The position numbers and the translations under genes are program-made. DNA of 64,000 nt, taken from NCBI RefSeq assembly GCF_963576675.1, contig NC_088917.1:29604501-29668500 (forward strand). The letters are read 5' to 3'. A model generated the notes under the pieces. That model ran no database searches. It saw only the letters and a list, made by a program, of their open reading frames with translations, and was not told the DNA's origin. Of the stretch, positions 1-11,022 are shown one piece after another (within the stretch, counting starts at the first letter, position 1; every line of letters starts with the position of its first letter). The stretch comes from Euphorbia lathyris. Its lineage: Eukaryota; Streptophyta; Magnoliopsida; Malpighiales; Euphorbiaceae.

Positions 1-1712
1 TTGTTTTTCTTCTTCGAGTTCCCAAACACGAAATAAAACACGGGAAGATTAATTTAGTATCAACTGTTGAATAGCAACCAAAGTAGATTGCCTCTAACTA
101 ATCAACACAAGATCAAGGATAAAAGAAATAGATGAAAATTAATTGATCAAACGAAGCCGTAGAAAAATCTCGTCCTCGAACTAGGGGTGTCGAATTTTCT
201 CTCTCTTGGACTAGGTGAATTTCGAAAAATCACAAGTAGGGTATGGCTTGCTTGGATTTCGAAAATCTCAAGGGAAGGGGTATTTATAATCTCTTGTATC
301 TAATCCCTAGTTAGATAGAATTAGGTTACTGAATAGGAATTCCATTCGGAATAGAATTCCTAATTATTATCTCACTATATATCTAATATATTAAGGATAA
401 TAATAATAACCTTATTGGATAATAATAGGAGTATATTAATCTAATTAAAACTCCTAACTTAATTATCTCTTAATTAATTTAATTCATATTCCTAATCTAA
501 TTATGATTAACAAAATCAAATTAATTATTCATGTATATCACTACATGAATTTCGACCCCCTTATGTCCATGGGCCTTATTGGGCTCAATTGGGCTTCTAT
601 CAATTAATTAACATCTATCTCTCTTTTAGGTTCCAAGTCTTATGTGTGATCCATTAGGTTCTTATTGCTTCTAGCCGTATGCAACGTTATTAAATTAATT
701 TTCAAAGAATTATATTTAATCTTTGCATAACGGAATGATGTACAGAGTATGTGATTAGCAAGTCCGTAATCATTCCCCCAGAGCTATAAGAAGACAGGTT
801 GATTCTGTCGTTAACCTTTCCGTATTAGTTACAGTATAATTCGATCCTTTATCAACTACATCCTTGAACTGAATCTTATGACTATGGGTGATGTCAAGTC
901 ACATATAGCGAGACGTTCGTTTTACTTGTACAGGCCGAGTCAACTCAAAAAGATAGGTTAAGTGAAATCTGTATTTCTTACTCTTAAGCTATCACCTTGC
1001 AAGGATTTAGAGTCGAGTCTTCCACAAGCGATCCATGGATGTATCTCCCATTTATCGGGAGTGATAAATGTTCAATCCAATATATAACGACTCCGCAATT
1101 ACTTCCTGTGATACCCAACGTCTACTGTTCACACCCCAGAGTCATCTCTGTTAAGGATCGTGTTACACCAGAGTCAAAGCATCACATTCCGTAATCCAGA
1201 ATACCAATTAATATTCCTTTGAGTCTGAGGATTAGTTATACCTATTAATACCAATGAGAGGAACAAGTGACAAGGATGAATCTACCCATCCTGTTATCTC
1301 AAATCGGATCCCCAATCCTAATGAACAACGTTTCATCGGATCTATGTAACTGTCCAGATATCTGTATATATGAAGCTTGTGAGATCAGCTTTCTGTCGGA
1401 AAGAAGACATTGTTACATACAAGTCTCAACAGTGATATGTCAATCCCAAACATATCACTTGACTTGGGGTGGTTTTAAGTTTATCAGTTTACTATAAAGT
1501 TTTGTCTCACTTCATGCTTGTATGAACACTTTATAATCACTTTAAATCAACTTACGGATTTCCTTTTATTAGACTTTATTTAGTGCTTAAAAGGGATTGC
1601 CTTTATATAGTTATAAAACATATATCTCATTAAACAAATGATATAAAGAACAATTCATTTACATTAAGTTTGTATCCTAGAACAATTGTCTATAGGACAC
1701 TAAACCCCAACA
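1..1712 (-). mobile_element. LTR of family A, copy 1 (runs off left edge)
   Basis: Read on the minus strand this starts TGTTGGGG at 1712 and continues past the left edge. It is homologous over its length to the split copy at 13075-13558 plus 36484-37769. Shared blocks include the stretch around 590-720 and the cytosine-poor U3 around 1450-1690. A minus-strand TATA-like TTATAAATA lies near 285. No coding capacity is visible; the short ORFs inside are not conserved in the second copy. It begins exactly where the integrase frame of the Sirevirus at 1713-6140 is broken, so it inserted into that element. The five bases next to it on the right (GTTTT) would be one half of the target duplication; the other half is outside the window. 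Confidence 0.75.
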
Positions 1713-2762
1713 GTTTTCTTAAGAATAGGTCTAACTAAAGCCCTATTAAGAATGTAGCATGCTGTGTGGACAGTTTCACCCCAGAAATACTTTGGAAGCC
1801 TATTTTCACTCAGCATTGTCCTAGCTATTTCGACAATTGTTCTGTTCTTCCTTTCAACAACCCCATTTTGTTGAGGTGTTCTAGGAGCAGAGAAATTGTG
1901 GTCAATACCACTGGTTTCACAGAATTCATCAAACTGTTGGTTTTTGAATTCTCCACCATTGTCACTTCTAATATGAGCTACTCTTAGGTCTTTGTCATTT
2001 TCAAGTTTCTTAATCAATGTTGTGAACATCTCAAATGTTTCATCCTTGCTACTCAGCAAGATGATCCAAGTGTACCGAGAGAAATCGTCTACAATGACTA
2101 AGGAAAATTTCTTACCTCCCAAGCTGAGTGGCTGGACAATCCAAGTGTAGTAATTCCAATGGTCTCTTAGTTGAGACAATATTTTTACTTTGAAATGACT
2201 TCTTAGTTTGTTTACCTTGCTGATAAGCATTACACAATTGATCTTTTTCAAATTTAAGTTTGGGCAATCCCTCAACCAGTTGCTTTCTAGCTAATTTGGC
2301 AAGAAGGTCCATGCTTACATAACCAAGTCTTCTATGCCATAGCCAGGAGTTATCCTCTTTAGACACTAAGCATATATTTTTAGAAAACTGTTTTTCTAAA
2401 CTTAGCATGTATACATTGTCTACACGAGGGGCAGTTAAAATCAATTCGTTTATTTTTCCCTCGAGTATTTGACACTGAGTATCATCAAATACAACCTTTC
2501 TGCCGCTTTTGCAAAGCTGAGCTACACTTAGCAGATTGTATTTGAGACCTTTAACTAAGGAGACTGGCTCAATAGTAGGGTTACCTCCGATAGTACCTGA
2601 GCCGACTATCTTACCCTTCTTATTATCTCCAAAGCTTACACTTCCACCTCGTTTAAGCTCTAGTGTGATGAATTGAGTTTCATCACCAGTCATGTGCCTC
2701 GAGCATGCGCTGTCTATATACCACAGTTCTGATTTCTCCATGCATCTCAGGCTCACCTGCAT
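1713..2762 (-). pseudogene. pol: Sirevirus pol, protease and integrase part (broken)
   Basis: Polyprotein start MQVSLRCMEKSELWYIDSACSRHMTGDE at 2762, with the aspartic protease motif as DSAC rather than the usual DSG. The GAG-pre-integrase region follows ([18 protein letters not shown]). A deletion and frameshift near 2120-2200 moves the integrase core ([34 protein letters not shown]) to another frame. The frame ends at KK just after ALVRPIL, where the family A LTR begins at 1712. Reverse transcriptase and RNase H would be outside the window. The pol ATG lies nine bases after the gag TAG and in the same frame. Confidence 0.85.
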
Positions 2763-2782
2763 TTTAGACTATTCATCTTTAG

Positions 2783-4559
2783 GTACCCAATTCTTTTTGG
2801 GTCCTCATTTGTTAGCATAAACAGGTGCAAAGTCATATTTTAATTTGTGACGACATACTTTTATAGTGTGGCCACTTTTACCACAGAAGTCACAGTGAAT
2901 TACCCTTTGAGGGTGATGTTGAGTGTGGTCAGCATTATTATGCTGAGCATGCCAACATACCTTAGTGGTATGCCATTTCTTTCCGCAGAAGTCACATTGG
3001 ACAAACCGCTTGTTATACCAACACACATCTCTTGTGTGTCCTCTTTTCCCGCAACATTCACATTGAGTAAACTGTTTATGCTGACTAGTACCTGAGTACT
3101 CAGCATGGGATTTATTTTTATTTACGCCTCTTATTTGGCTCTATAGGGTAGTGACATCCTTTTTCAGTTTCTTTGAATCTGATTGGACCTCCGAGACAAA
3201 CTTATGCATAATTTCTATGTTACTATGCAAAGTTGAGTTGTCTTGGAGAAGATATCGGAGGTCACTCAGCTTGACCTCTTCAATCTCATCACACTGCCTG
3301 CTGAGTGCCTTTACTTTCTTATTGCACTTTTTAGTTAGCGCATATAAATCACTCAGGGCGTTAATCATCTCAGTTCTAAGCAAAAGTAAGGATGTTACCT
3401 CATTATTGTGTTCCTCCTGGTCAGTTTCATCAGAGAAGTCAGCTTGCTCAGAATAAGTGCGGTCAGCATCATCGACCATGAAGCATATATTTATCGTTTC
3501 ATTTGCATCAGCTTCAGATGAGGTTGACTCATCATTATCACTCCATGTGGCCATCATTGCCTTCTTGCTTCCCTTCTTCTCTTTCTTTAGATTTGGGCAG
3601 CTTGACTTAATGTGCCCAGTTTGATGGCACTCAAAGCACGTGACAGATTTGGAGCTGTCCTTTTTGTATTTTTCATTGGACTCAGCTTTGTACCTGCAAT
3701 TTCTTTTGAATGGCCTCTTGCTGTTCTTTTCATTCTTTCTGAACAGCTTCTTCATTTTCCTTGTGAATATGGCCATTTCCTCATCGTCTGATGAGTCAGT
3801 TTCGGTTGAGTCAGCTTTCATGACAAGTGATTTTTGTTTCTTGTCTTCTGACTTTTCTTTCTCTTTTGCTTCAAAGTTCTTCATTGAGATCTCATGAGTT
3901 AGCAGAGATCCGATCAGCTCATCATACTTATATGTGGTCAAGTCTTGAAATTCCTCCACAGCCGTTTTCTTAGCTTGCCAGCTTTTTGGTAAGCTTCTCA
4001 AGATTTTCTTCACTTGTTCTTCTTTAGTGAAATTCTTGCCGAGTCTCTTTAGCTCGTTTATGATGTTGGTGAACCTAGTATTCATTCCGGAGATGTCCTC
4101 ATTGTCATTCATCTCGAACAGCTCATACAGTCTCATGTGTTGATTCACCTTTGATTCCTTGACCTTGCTTGTTCCTTCGTAGGTTACTTCAAGCTTTTTC
4201 CAGATCTCTTGTGCTGACTCACAACCTGATATTTTATTGTACTCTGCAGCATCTAGAGTACAGTGAAGCATATTGATAGCCGAAGCATTATTTTGTAATT
4301 TTCTGAGGTCATCTTCTGACCACTCAGCTTCACTCTTGACAACTTTCTCATTGTCAACAGTTTTATACGGCACGTAAGGGCCTTGTACAATTGCAAGCCA
4401 AGCACTCATGTTTGTGGCTTGAATAAAGTTTTTCATCCTATTCTTCCAGAATGTATAATTTGAACCAAAGAATAGGGGAGGCCGACTAATTGATAGTCCC
4501 TTAGGGAGTATCTGTGTTGTTTGGTTCCCGGGAAGGAAACGAGTGCTGTTCTCAGCCAT
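2783..4559 (-). pseudogene. gag: Sirevirus gag (broken)
   Basis: Nucleocapsid/capsid protein of the retrotransposon. The open part is 472 residues, 4559 down to 3141, starting MAENSTRFLPGNQ. The N-terminal half is the Copia gag domain (FFGSNYTFWKNRMKNFI, then VNQHMRLYELFEMN). A first CCHC zinc knuckle (CFECHQTGHIKSSC) follows near residue 310, then an acidic stretch and a probable coiled coil. A TAG at 3141-3143 interrupts it. Beyond the stop the frame holds three more zinc knuckles (CECCGKRGHTRDVC, CDFCGKKWHTTKVC, CDFCGKSGHTIKVC), with a further stop near 2810, and ends in WVPKDE then TAG. The first three were therefore once one protein of about 590 residues. It is non-functional as it stands. 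Confidence 0.85.
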
Positions 4560-4607
4560 TTATCGGGATCAGCTCAAGATAGTTATATCTTTGAGTAGTG
4601 AGCTTAG

Positions 4608-4619
4608 GCTCTGATACCA
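4608..4619 (-). other. primer binding site (tRNA-iMet type)
   Basis: Minus strand reads TGGTATCAGAGC, the standard Ty1/Copia complement to the 3' end of initiator-Met tRNA. It is separated from the LTR end by two bases, as in the other two Sireviruses here. Confidence 0.9.
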
Positions 4620-4621
4620 CT

Positions 4622-4906
4622 TATTGGTCCCGTGTGATTAGTTCCAAGGGGGGGTTAGGAACTAATGTAACTTTTTCGCTAATTAATCTTGCTGACTTGA
4701 TAATTTTAGTGAGTTTATTAACTCAGCTTTGGTCAGCTTGGCCGATCCTAGTGTAAGACAGTTTTAGTCAGATGTTGACTAAGACTGTTTCACTTGTGAG
4801 TTGGGAATTGACACTTTTGTGGTCAGCTTCCAACTCAGCACTCTAATTTACTCAGTGTCAGCTTTAAACAGTTTATATGCTGAGTAAATATAACAAGCAA
4901 CACATG

Positions 4907-4947
<41 letters not shown>

Positions 4948-6140
4948 TAAGAGAGTTAGAAATTACTCAGTATGACTTATCTTGGTTCGGCCTCTCCGCC
5001 TACGTCCAGTCCCCAGATTCCTCCGGGCTTTTAGAATCCAATACTGAGCTCTTTAATGGTAGAGCACAAACCGGTTACAAGGCAGTTGAATATGCAAGAG
5101 TACCTTCCTCTATTCGTCTACTCAACTCCTACTAAGTGCTACAACCCAGCACCTAGATTTCTCTACCACTGAGTATTTACAACTAAATACTCAGCATAAC
5201 ACTCTCAATTCACAATTGATACAATTTGCTCTTTTTCAGATAAAGAACACTTTAGATGATTACAAAACAATCAATCTAGCATTTACACAGGAATAGAAAG
5301 TTGGTGTAAGATTTCTTTCTTGTTTTTGAGTGCTTTGAGCTTGTATTTTTCTCTCTTGTATATTCTGTAATTCGGCAATGATCCAAGAGGATTGCTTGTC
5401 CTTTTATAGTTGTATTTTGAGGATCAAATGATTTGAATTTGATTTGTCCGTTGAATCCAAAATGGCTCTTTTGGGGGACAAACTTATGGTCAGCTTCAGA
5501 TGTGCAGGCCAATCTTGTTTTCTGATTTCGTCAGATGTCAGGCTTGTCTTCTTCCTACAGGCTTTGTCTTCTTGCGGCAGTTTGTCTTATAGCAATGAAT
5601 AGTTGACCCATGCATCTCAAAATTTGGCTTTTGCGTAATTCCAAGGCTTCAATTATTGGTGCAGACAGTTGTCGGATTTGTCTTTTAGCTAACGGATCAT
5701 TCATGCTGTCCTGAGGATCGCTCAACTTCACTTCGATAGTCATTGTCTTTGATTGTCACCAAATCTCATACTGAGTTCTTTTTCACTCAGCTTCAATGGT
5801 CAGCTTCGTTCTGCAAGATCTAGTTCTGAAGCAGACTTCTTTTATGCTTAGCTTCGTTCCACTCATCTTCTTTGATCAGCTTCATTCTTAAACTGTTGTT
5901 TTTGAAGATGACTTATCTTCTCTTGTGCTGAGTTGCTCTTCACTCAGCTTGTGTTGTGTTCTCATGCTGACTTTGTCCTGTCTTAATTTTTATTTCCTTT
6001 TGCATTTATGTTTATACTCAATATTGAACAAACGAATTAGTACAATTAAATCAAAGCACTTAAATTTAATTATCTCTTAATCATGGATTAAACTTAAATG
6101 ATTTTGTCAAATCAAAATCTTGTGGAAAGGTGTTTCAACA
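4622..6140 (-). repeat. 5' LTR of the Sirevirus at 1713-6140
   Basis: On the minus strand it begins TGTTGAAACACC (6140) and ends ...GGACCAATA (4622), where the related copies end ...CCAACA, so the terminal CA is mutated to TA. Length is about 1519 bp, against about 1340 bp for the other two Sireviruses. It is rich in CTCAG/CTGAG and GTCAG/CTGAC words. It contains a (CA)n(TA)n microsatellite that the other LTRs lack. Confidence 0.85.
4906..4948. repeat. (CA)n(TA)n compound microsatellite
   Basis: About eight CA units are followed directly by about thirteen TA units inside the Sirevirus LTR. It is a simple repeat and probably polymorphic. Confidence 0.95.
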
Positions 6141-6208
6141 ATTCTCTTACCTCGAGAAACAATAGGCTGAGGGGAAGGTAGGGAAAAAGTTGGAACATTC
6201 TGCCCCAC
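6141..6208 (-). pseudogene. transposon-protein pseudogene, left fragment
   Basis: A 68 bp remnant trapped between the Sirevirus LTR (ends 6140) and the LTR element starting at 6209. Read on the minus strand and joined to 12426-13074 it continues the same frame (...CSNFFPTFPSAYCFSR) up to a possible splice donor. This shows the locus was continuous before insertion of the 6209-12425 element. Confidence 0.55.
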
Positions 6209-8035
6209 TGATGCGTACCGTCTAGTGTAGTGTTTTCTACGATGAAATATATATTACGATAAGTGCGTTACGACTGTGGATGTGATCTTTCTAAATGCTC
6301 TATCTTTACTAGACGTCACTACTTAGGGGAAAGTGTACCCCATTGTATCAAGTAATAATCCGGTTAAGACCGGGTATCGAATCCATGGGATTTATAACTG
6401 CAAGTATTAAACGACTCGGTTTTATACGTTATTTAAGCGGTGAATACTTTGAGGTTGATATTGGGACCAACTACAAACTACTCCTAACTACGGGTGAGGC
6501 GAATTTATATAACGAAACTCTGTGGAATGATACGGATGGTGATAAGGTATAAATATGACAAATAATGACTCCTAATGCATATACGGTTGATGTTTTGCTC
6601 TTGCAAAGACGACTACGTGTAGTGTAACCGACCCGTGAAGTAATTAGACTACGTGGTTCCTAGTCAAGGCGTGTCTAATGCTTGGCACTAGAAATTAGGG
6701 CCCGTAAGTTCCGTGGCTTGTCAATTCCTACGGTTTCCAGAACGTCACTTCCGGTAAGGCAACACCTATATGAATCCCTAAAGATAGCCCGAATGGCGTC
6801 GGGAATCGCGTTCTACATAATAATCAATTACGAGTATCAAAACAAGTAACAAACATCAACACATATATAGAAAAGAAGATTATGAATCATAAATTATAAA
6901 TATGGAGAATGTAAATATGAATTACAACCAAGCTTAGTACATAGGATGAGTACAAGCTAATTAGCAAGTGTAAAGGGAAGAATTCACCCTCGGAACTAGC
7001 TAACCGGACTCAAAGCCGTCTCTTAGGACTTGGATGGTGGAGCTTTCGAGCTTGGTGCATGGAGATGGAGCGAAACTTTGATGGAATGCCGGAATCAACG
7101 AACAAGCTCTCAAGGTGAAAGAGTTTGGCTATATAAAGCCTAAAAACAAAATCTAAAACTACAAATGACAAGAATTTACTCTCAAGATGGTATATGTTAC
7201 AAGGTGTGTAAAGGTTTTTAAAATGAGTGCTAGTCACTCTTATTTATACACATCAAGCTAGGGGTAAAATTGTAATTCCACAAGGTGCAAGCATGGAGGA
7301 ACATGATTTTGTGCAGAAATCCCATGATACGCCTCGCGTATGGTGGTATGCGCCCTGCGTGTTTGCCCATTCCGTCAGAAATCTCCTGCATGTGGACCAA
7401 ATCCAGATTTTGTTATCTCAACCACGCCCCGCGTAGACTGGGATGCGCCTCACGTGGTTGAGTCTCTGACTTTTTATTGCTTGAATTGGTCCTTTTACGC
7501 CGTGCGTAGCTGAAGCACGCCTCGTATAAATGAGTCTCTGATTCTTTTAGGTTGAAGAATTCCCTCACACGCCCCGCGTGTAAGGTGGTACGCCCCGCGC
7601 ATGGATAGTTGACTCAGGGAGACCATGTAGTCTGACTTTCAGGATTAGGCTAATCATTTCTGACATGTGTCATACGCCTCGCGTAGGGTGGCATACGCCT
7701 TGCGTATGCTGAGTAGATCCCACGTGGTGTCTGTGGATAGGGCAATTATTTCTGACTTGGTGTTTCACGCCCCGCGTAAAGAATGAGACGCCCCGCGTAT
7801 TGTGGTGGATTTTCACTCCTTGTTCGTACCTGAAATACAATTCTCGAGAGCCGAGTTAGCTTGACGTTTTATTTCCTAAATTAATCAAAAACAAGGAAAA
7901 TTAACCGAAAGTTCGAAATTTATTTTTATTTCGTTATTTTATTAAAACACTCTATTTTTGCAATTAAACTTATTCATTTCTTCTAAAATTAATCCGTAAA
8001 TCACGCTAAAAGATAGGGGTAAAATACCCTTATCA
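6209..8035 (-). repeat. 3' LTR of the Athila/Tat-like element
   Basis: Plus strand TGATGCGTACC... to ...CCCTTATCA, 1827 bp. It contains 424 bp (6767-7190) absent from the partner LTR. A minus-strand TATA box (TGTATAAATA) lies at 7241-7250, with an array of CpG-rich palindromic words upstream of it at 7328-7800. Confidence 0.9.
7328..7800 (-). promoter_or_regulatory. CpG-rich palindromic word array in U3 (left LTR)
   Basis: About twelve copies or close variants of ACGCCCCGCGT (minus strand ACGCGGGGCGT), often in pairs about 20 bp apart, inside otherwise ordinary AT-rich LTR sequence. The word is a four-base inverted repeat around a CCC spacer. The array ends about 80 bp upstream (minus strand) of the TATA box at 7241-7250. 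Confidence 0.7.
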
Positions 8036-9479
8036 AACCTCCTCGGACTTTAAAGTTTTACTTGTCCTCAAGTAAAAGAAATCGAAAGACAAGGGATTGA
8101 GATTATTAAGAAACAAACCGTCGGTTGGTTTTACCAAGTGCGTGATTTCAAAGTTAAAGTTTTATGCAAAGTTTTCGGTAAGTACATACGCAAACAATCG
8201 AGTGACCAAAACTTGTTTGAAACCTCCATGATCAAAATTAATAGGCAATATTAACGGGGTTGATTATCTTTTGAGAACCCAATAGTACCTCACCAAGGGA
8301 TTTCACTCTTACGCTCAAACTTTGGTGGGTCGGTGTTTCGGCACTCTTCTTTGCACTTACTCGAGATCACTTTGAGTTTGCATTTTTATCCGGGTTTTTC
8401 CTCCTATGTTATGGTCTAGGCAATATTAAAAATGAACCCGGAGGGGGGTTGTAATGCGGGTGGCTTTTTAGTGGTTAATTTTTGGAAACTCGAGTTTAAA
8501 TACCATTTTGATGATCGCACCGCGTTTTTATTTTGGCCTTAGTAAGTTTGTAAAATATAACTCGAAATTGCTCGGGTGGAGCTTGAGAATGCCTTTTCGC
8601 TCTTTATTATGTTCTTCTTTTTCTTTTTGTTTTGAGAGCGGCACAAAAACGATTTCGAAAGCTTATGGTGCTTACTTATCAAGGCCTTGACTTATTTTGG
8701 GTGCGAATTGATTTTGTTGGTATTAAACAAGAGGAAAAAGAGGGTTAACTGTTAAAAGGGTATTAACAAGAAAAGTCGGTTAGTAGGCTCAAGGGGGTTT
8801 CCTAGAGATTGATAAAAACGAGAAAAATAAATTAAGAGAAGAATTAGACTAAGTAGGTTCGTTTTCTCATCTATTGCCATTTTAACCAAAATAGGTGTAC
8901 TTAACCCGGTATTAGATGCAAACTTTATGAGTCGAGTGAAGTCAAAGCTCTCAAAAAATTGTGAAAGAAATAGAGTTCTCGTACGAACTCTTTTAGGCTC
9001 AAAATTACCTCACAAAATTTCGGGTTTAAATTGTGTACTATCGAGTCTTCGCTAAACTTTCAAACATCCCGTTTTTATTGCCTTTTTAAATTTCATTATG
9101 GAGATGACATGTGGGTTAGGACTCAATGCTTTTGTTTAGTACGAACCTAGGCTTTGCATAAATCCTAGAGCTTCAGAATTAAGACTAAAATTTCTTACTA
9201 AAACCGATCCTTTGTATTAATATCTTTACATCTAAGGACAAATAACGGAACTTTTAATTAATTTCCGAGGGGGGTAGTGTGTCGGATAAATTAAAGAATC
9301 AATAAATTTGTTTAATTATTTTGGTGTATATTTGATTTTTATTTTGTTTTTGTTAGTGCAAAACAAACTAAAAGTGCAGGGTTGCACGGCCCTCCGCGTT
9401 ATTAAAATGACGTCTATTCCAAGGACGTTGCAAAAAGAGAAGAAAATAAAAACAAAAATAGAGAAGAAACTAAAAAGGA
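8036..9479. other. non-coding interior of the non-autonomous LTR element
   Basis: No ORF of interest. The sequence next to 8036 on the minus strand supplies the polypurine tract. The remainder is moderately AT-rich unique sequence. Confidence 0.6.
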
Positions 9480-9835
9480 CCCTTTGTTGTTTATTTGATT
9501 TTTATTTTTATTTTTATTTTTTATTTTTTTATATATATATATTTTTTTTTATTCTTATTATTATTATCATTTTGGCTCATGTGATTAATTGAGGGGTATG
9601 GGGGAATGAAAAAAAAAGGTTTGGGAAGAGTGAGATGTGAAAGGAACCTTGGGAAGAGTGAGAGATGATTGAGAAAGTCAAAATTTAAATGGGGTGTAAG
9701 ATTATTAATGTAAACATTTTTATTTATTTATTTATTTATTATTTTCTTTTCTTTTCTTTTCTTTTATTATTTTTATATATTTTTTTTTATTAAAATAAAA
9801 TTAAAGAAGAAAGAAAAAAAATAAAAATAAAATTT
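9480..9835. repeat. AT-rich low-complexity tracts
   Basis: Runs of TTTTA, TA, TTATT and CTTTT units in the interior of the non-autonomous element. Small predicted proteins here are homopolymer artefacts. Confidence 0.9.
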
Positions 9836-9844
9836 CAACCCGTT

Positions 9845-10018
9845 GCGGCCGGCGGACGTCGCTTCAGCGACGGTGTCCAGCTCTGCCTGCCAGCGCTGGG
9901 CAGCGCTGCACGCGGAGCGCGCTGCCGCGCGCCCCGCGTGTCGCAGCTGCTAGAGCTGTGGCAGCGCCTGCGCGCGGAGCGTGCTGCCGCGCGCCCCGCG
10001 TGCCGCAGCGGCCAGCAG
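9845..10018. repeat. GC-rich tandem repeat, two units of about 60 bp
   Basis: A GC-rich island in an AT-rich interior. Two units (about 9900-9960 and 9961-10018) share CGCGGAGCG, CTGCCGCGCG and CGCCCCGCGT. The last word (9930-9939 and 9992-10001) is the core of the LTR array word, in the same orientation relative to the element. Confidence 0.8.
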
Positions 10019-10453
10019 CACTTTTTTTTATTATTTTATTATTTTTATTTTTTTTATTTTAGTTTTATTTTTGCCAACGTCAATACTTACAACTCCCTTC
10101 CAAATCGTCCCACCGAATTGACACAAAATTACACGAACACCTAATAAAATGTAAGAAACAAGAATAATTAATCACACGATAATAACTTAAATGTAAAAAC
10201 TTAAAAGGTAAATTAAAGACATAAAATTAAACTTTATTCGAGCTTGGGTTGCCTCCCAAGAAGCGCTACTTTATAGTCGGTGAGCTCGACTTAGAATTTT
10301 CTCCTAGGTGTATGCTTCCATTCGCGTTAGAAATGCAAATTCTTGAATAAACAATCCGTACCTACAAAACGGGTTGTTAGTTTCAAAGAATTTTAACGAA
10401 AACCAAAAACTATATTTAAAGAAATTATTGAAGAGTTTAGTTTGCTCCCTTTT

Positions 10454-10894
10454 TTACTCCTTTGGTAGTTCAAAAAGAGTGAAATATTCCGAGGTAGAAG
10501 GAACCTCAAACTCTTCTAACTTTGGATTTATTTCCATGGGTCCGCACACAACCAGCTCATCGGTTAGGATTTCCGGTTCCTCGCAGTTGAGACAACCTAC
10601 ATAATTTGGGGACTCCTCTTGAGAGAACTCAATTAACTCGAGCTCTACATTTTGATCACCCGGATTGGCGTCTCTAATCGATTCGTCCGCGGTTGAATCG
10701 AGACGAGACGTCAATCCGGCGATTTGATTTCCCAAATCCCTGCAATATGCCTCATTGTTAGATAATCTCACTTGAATATCTTTAAGCATAGAGATTACCA
10801 CATCGAATTGCGAGTTTGAGTGTTGGTGTGGACATTCGTCATCCATGAGGTCATCCCACAGACGATGACTATGAGTCATCATACCATGAAACAA
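10454..10894 (-). CDS. 146-residue ORF of the non-autonomous element, unrecognised
   Basis: The only sizeable ORF in the interior. It starts about 105 bp downstream of the primer binding site, where gag begins in relatives. The N-terminus is His/Asp-rich (MTHSHRLWDDLMDDE). The middle (FDVVISMLKDIQVRLSNNEAYCRDLGNQIAGL) could form a coiled coil, and the C-terminal half is acidic (ELELIEFSQEES, EEPEILTDELV). No zinc knuckle or catalytic motif is seen. It may be a remnant of the gag N-terminus or an element-specific small protein; I do not recognise it. Confidence 0.45.
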   Translation of the reverse strand: MFHGMMTHSHRLWDDLMDDECPHQHSNSQFDVVISMLKDIQVRLSNNEAYCRDLGNQIAGLTSRLDSTADESIRDANPGDQNVELELIEFSQEESPNYVGCLNCEEPEILTDELVVCGPMEINPKLEEFEVPSTSEYFTLFELPKE

Positions 10895-10999
10895 ATCATT
10901 AGTAAGAAAAATAAACTATTCACAAAGAGAAAGTAATATCTACAAATTCTTAGACTAACAATAAAACGTTTTTGTCTAATATTGCAAGAAATTATAAAT

Positions 11000-11016
11000 C
11001 CCCGGCAACGGCGCCA
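11000..11016 (-). other. primer binding site, Athila/Tat type
   Basis: Minus strand TGGCGCCGTTGCCGGGG, six bases from the 5' LTR end. This is the long primer binding site common to plant Ty3/Gypsy Athila/Tat-type elements, and it fixes the direction of the element. Confidence 0.85.
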
Positions 11017-11022
11017 AAAACT

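Larger units (their letters stand above)
1713..6140 (-). mobile_element. Sirevirus-like Ty1/Copia element, 5' part only
   Basis: Minus-strand element with its 5' LTR at 4622-6140, an initiator-Met-type primer binding site at 4608-4619, gag and the first half of pol. The pol reading frame stops at 1713, where an unrelated LTR has inserted; the rest would lie left of the window. Gag and pol match the two elements further right (13559-36483, 16498-27933) at clearly lower similarity, so this is an older or sister subfamily. The LTR start at 63499 resembles this LTR more than the other two. Confidence 0.85.

Noticed and set aside
997..1497. Two plus-strand ORFs of 65 and 76 residues near the left edge
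   Set aside because: They lie inside the family A LTR on the antisense strand and are not kept in the second copy.
1700..2275. The end TVGV of the integrase ORF as real protein sequence
   Set aside because: Those codons come from the inserted family A LTR, as comparison with the intact relatives ([10 protein letters not shown]) shows.
5276..5743. Small minus-strand ORFs in the old Sirevirus LTR
   Set aside because: LTR sequence with no conserved counterpart in the related LTRs.
9308..10144. Small Phe/Tyr-rich ORFs that look like membrane proteins
   Set aside because: They are translations of TTTTA and TTTAT low-complexity runs.
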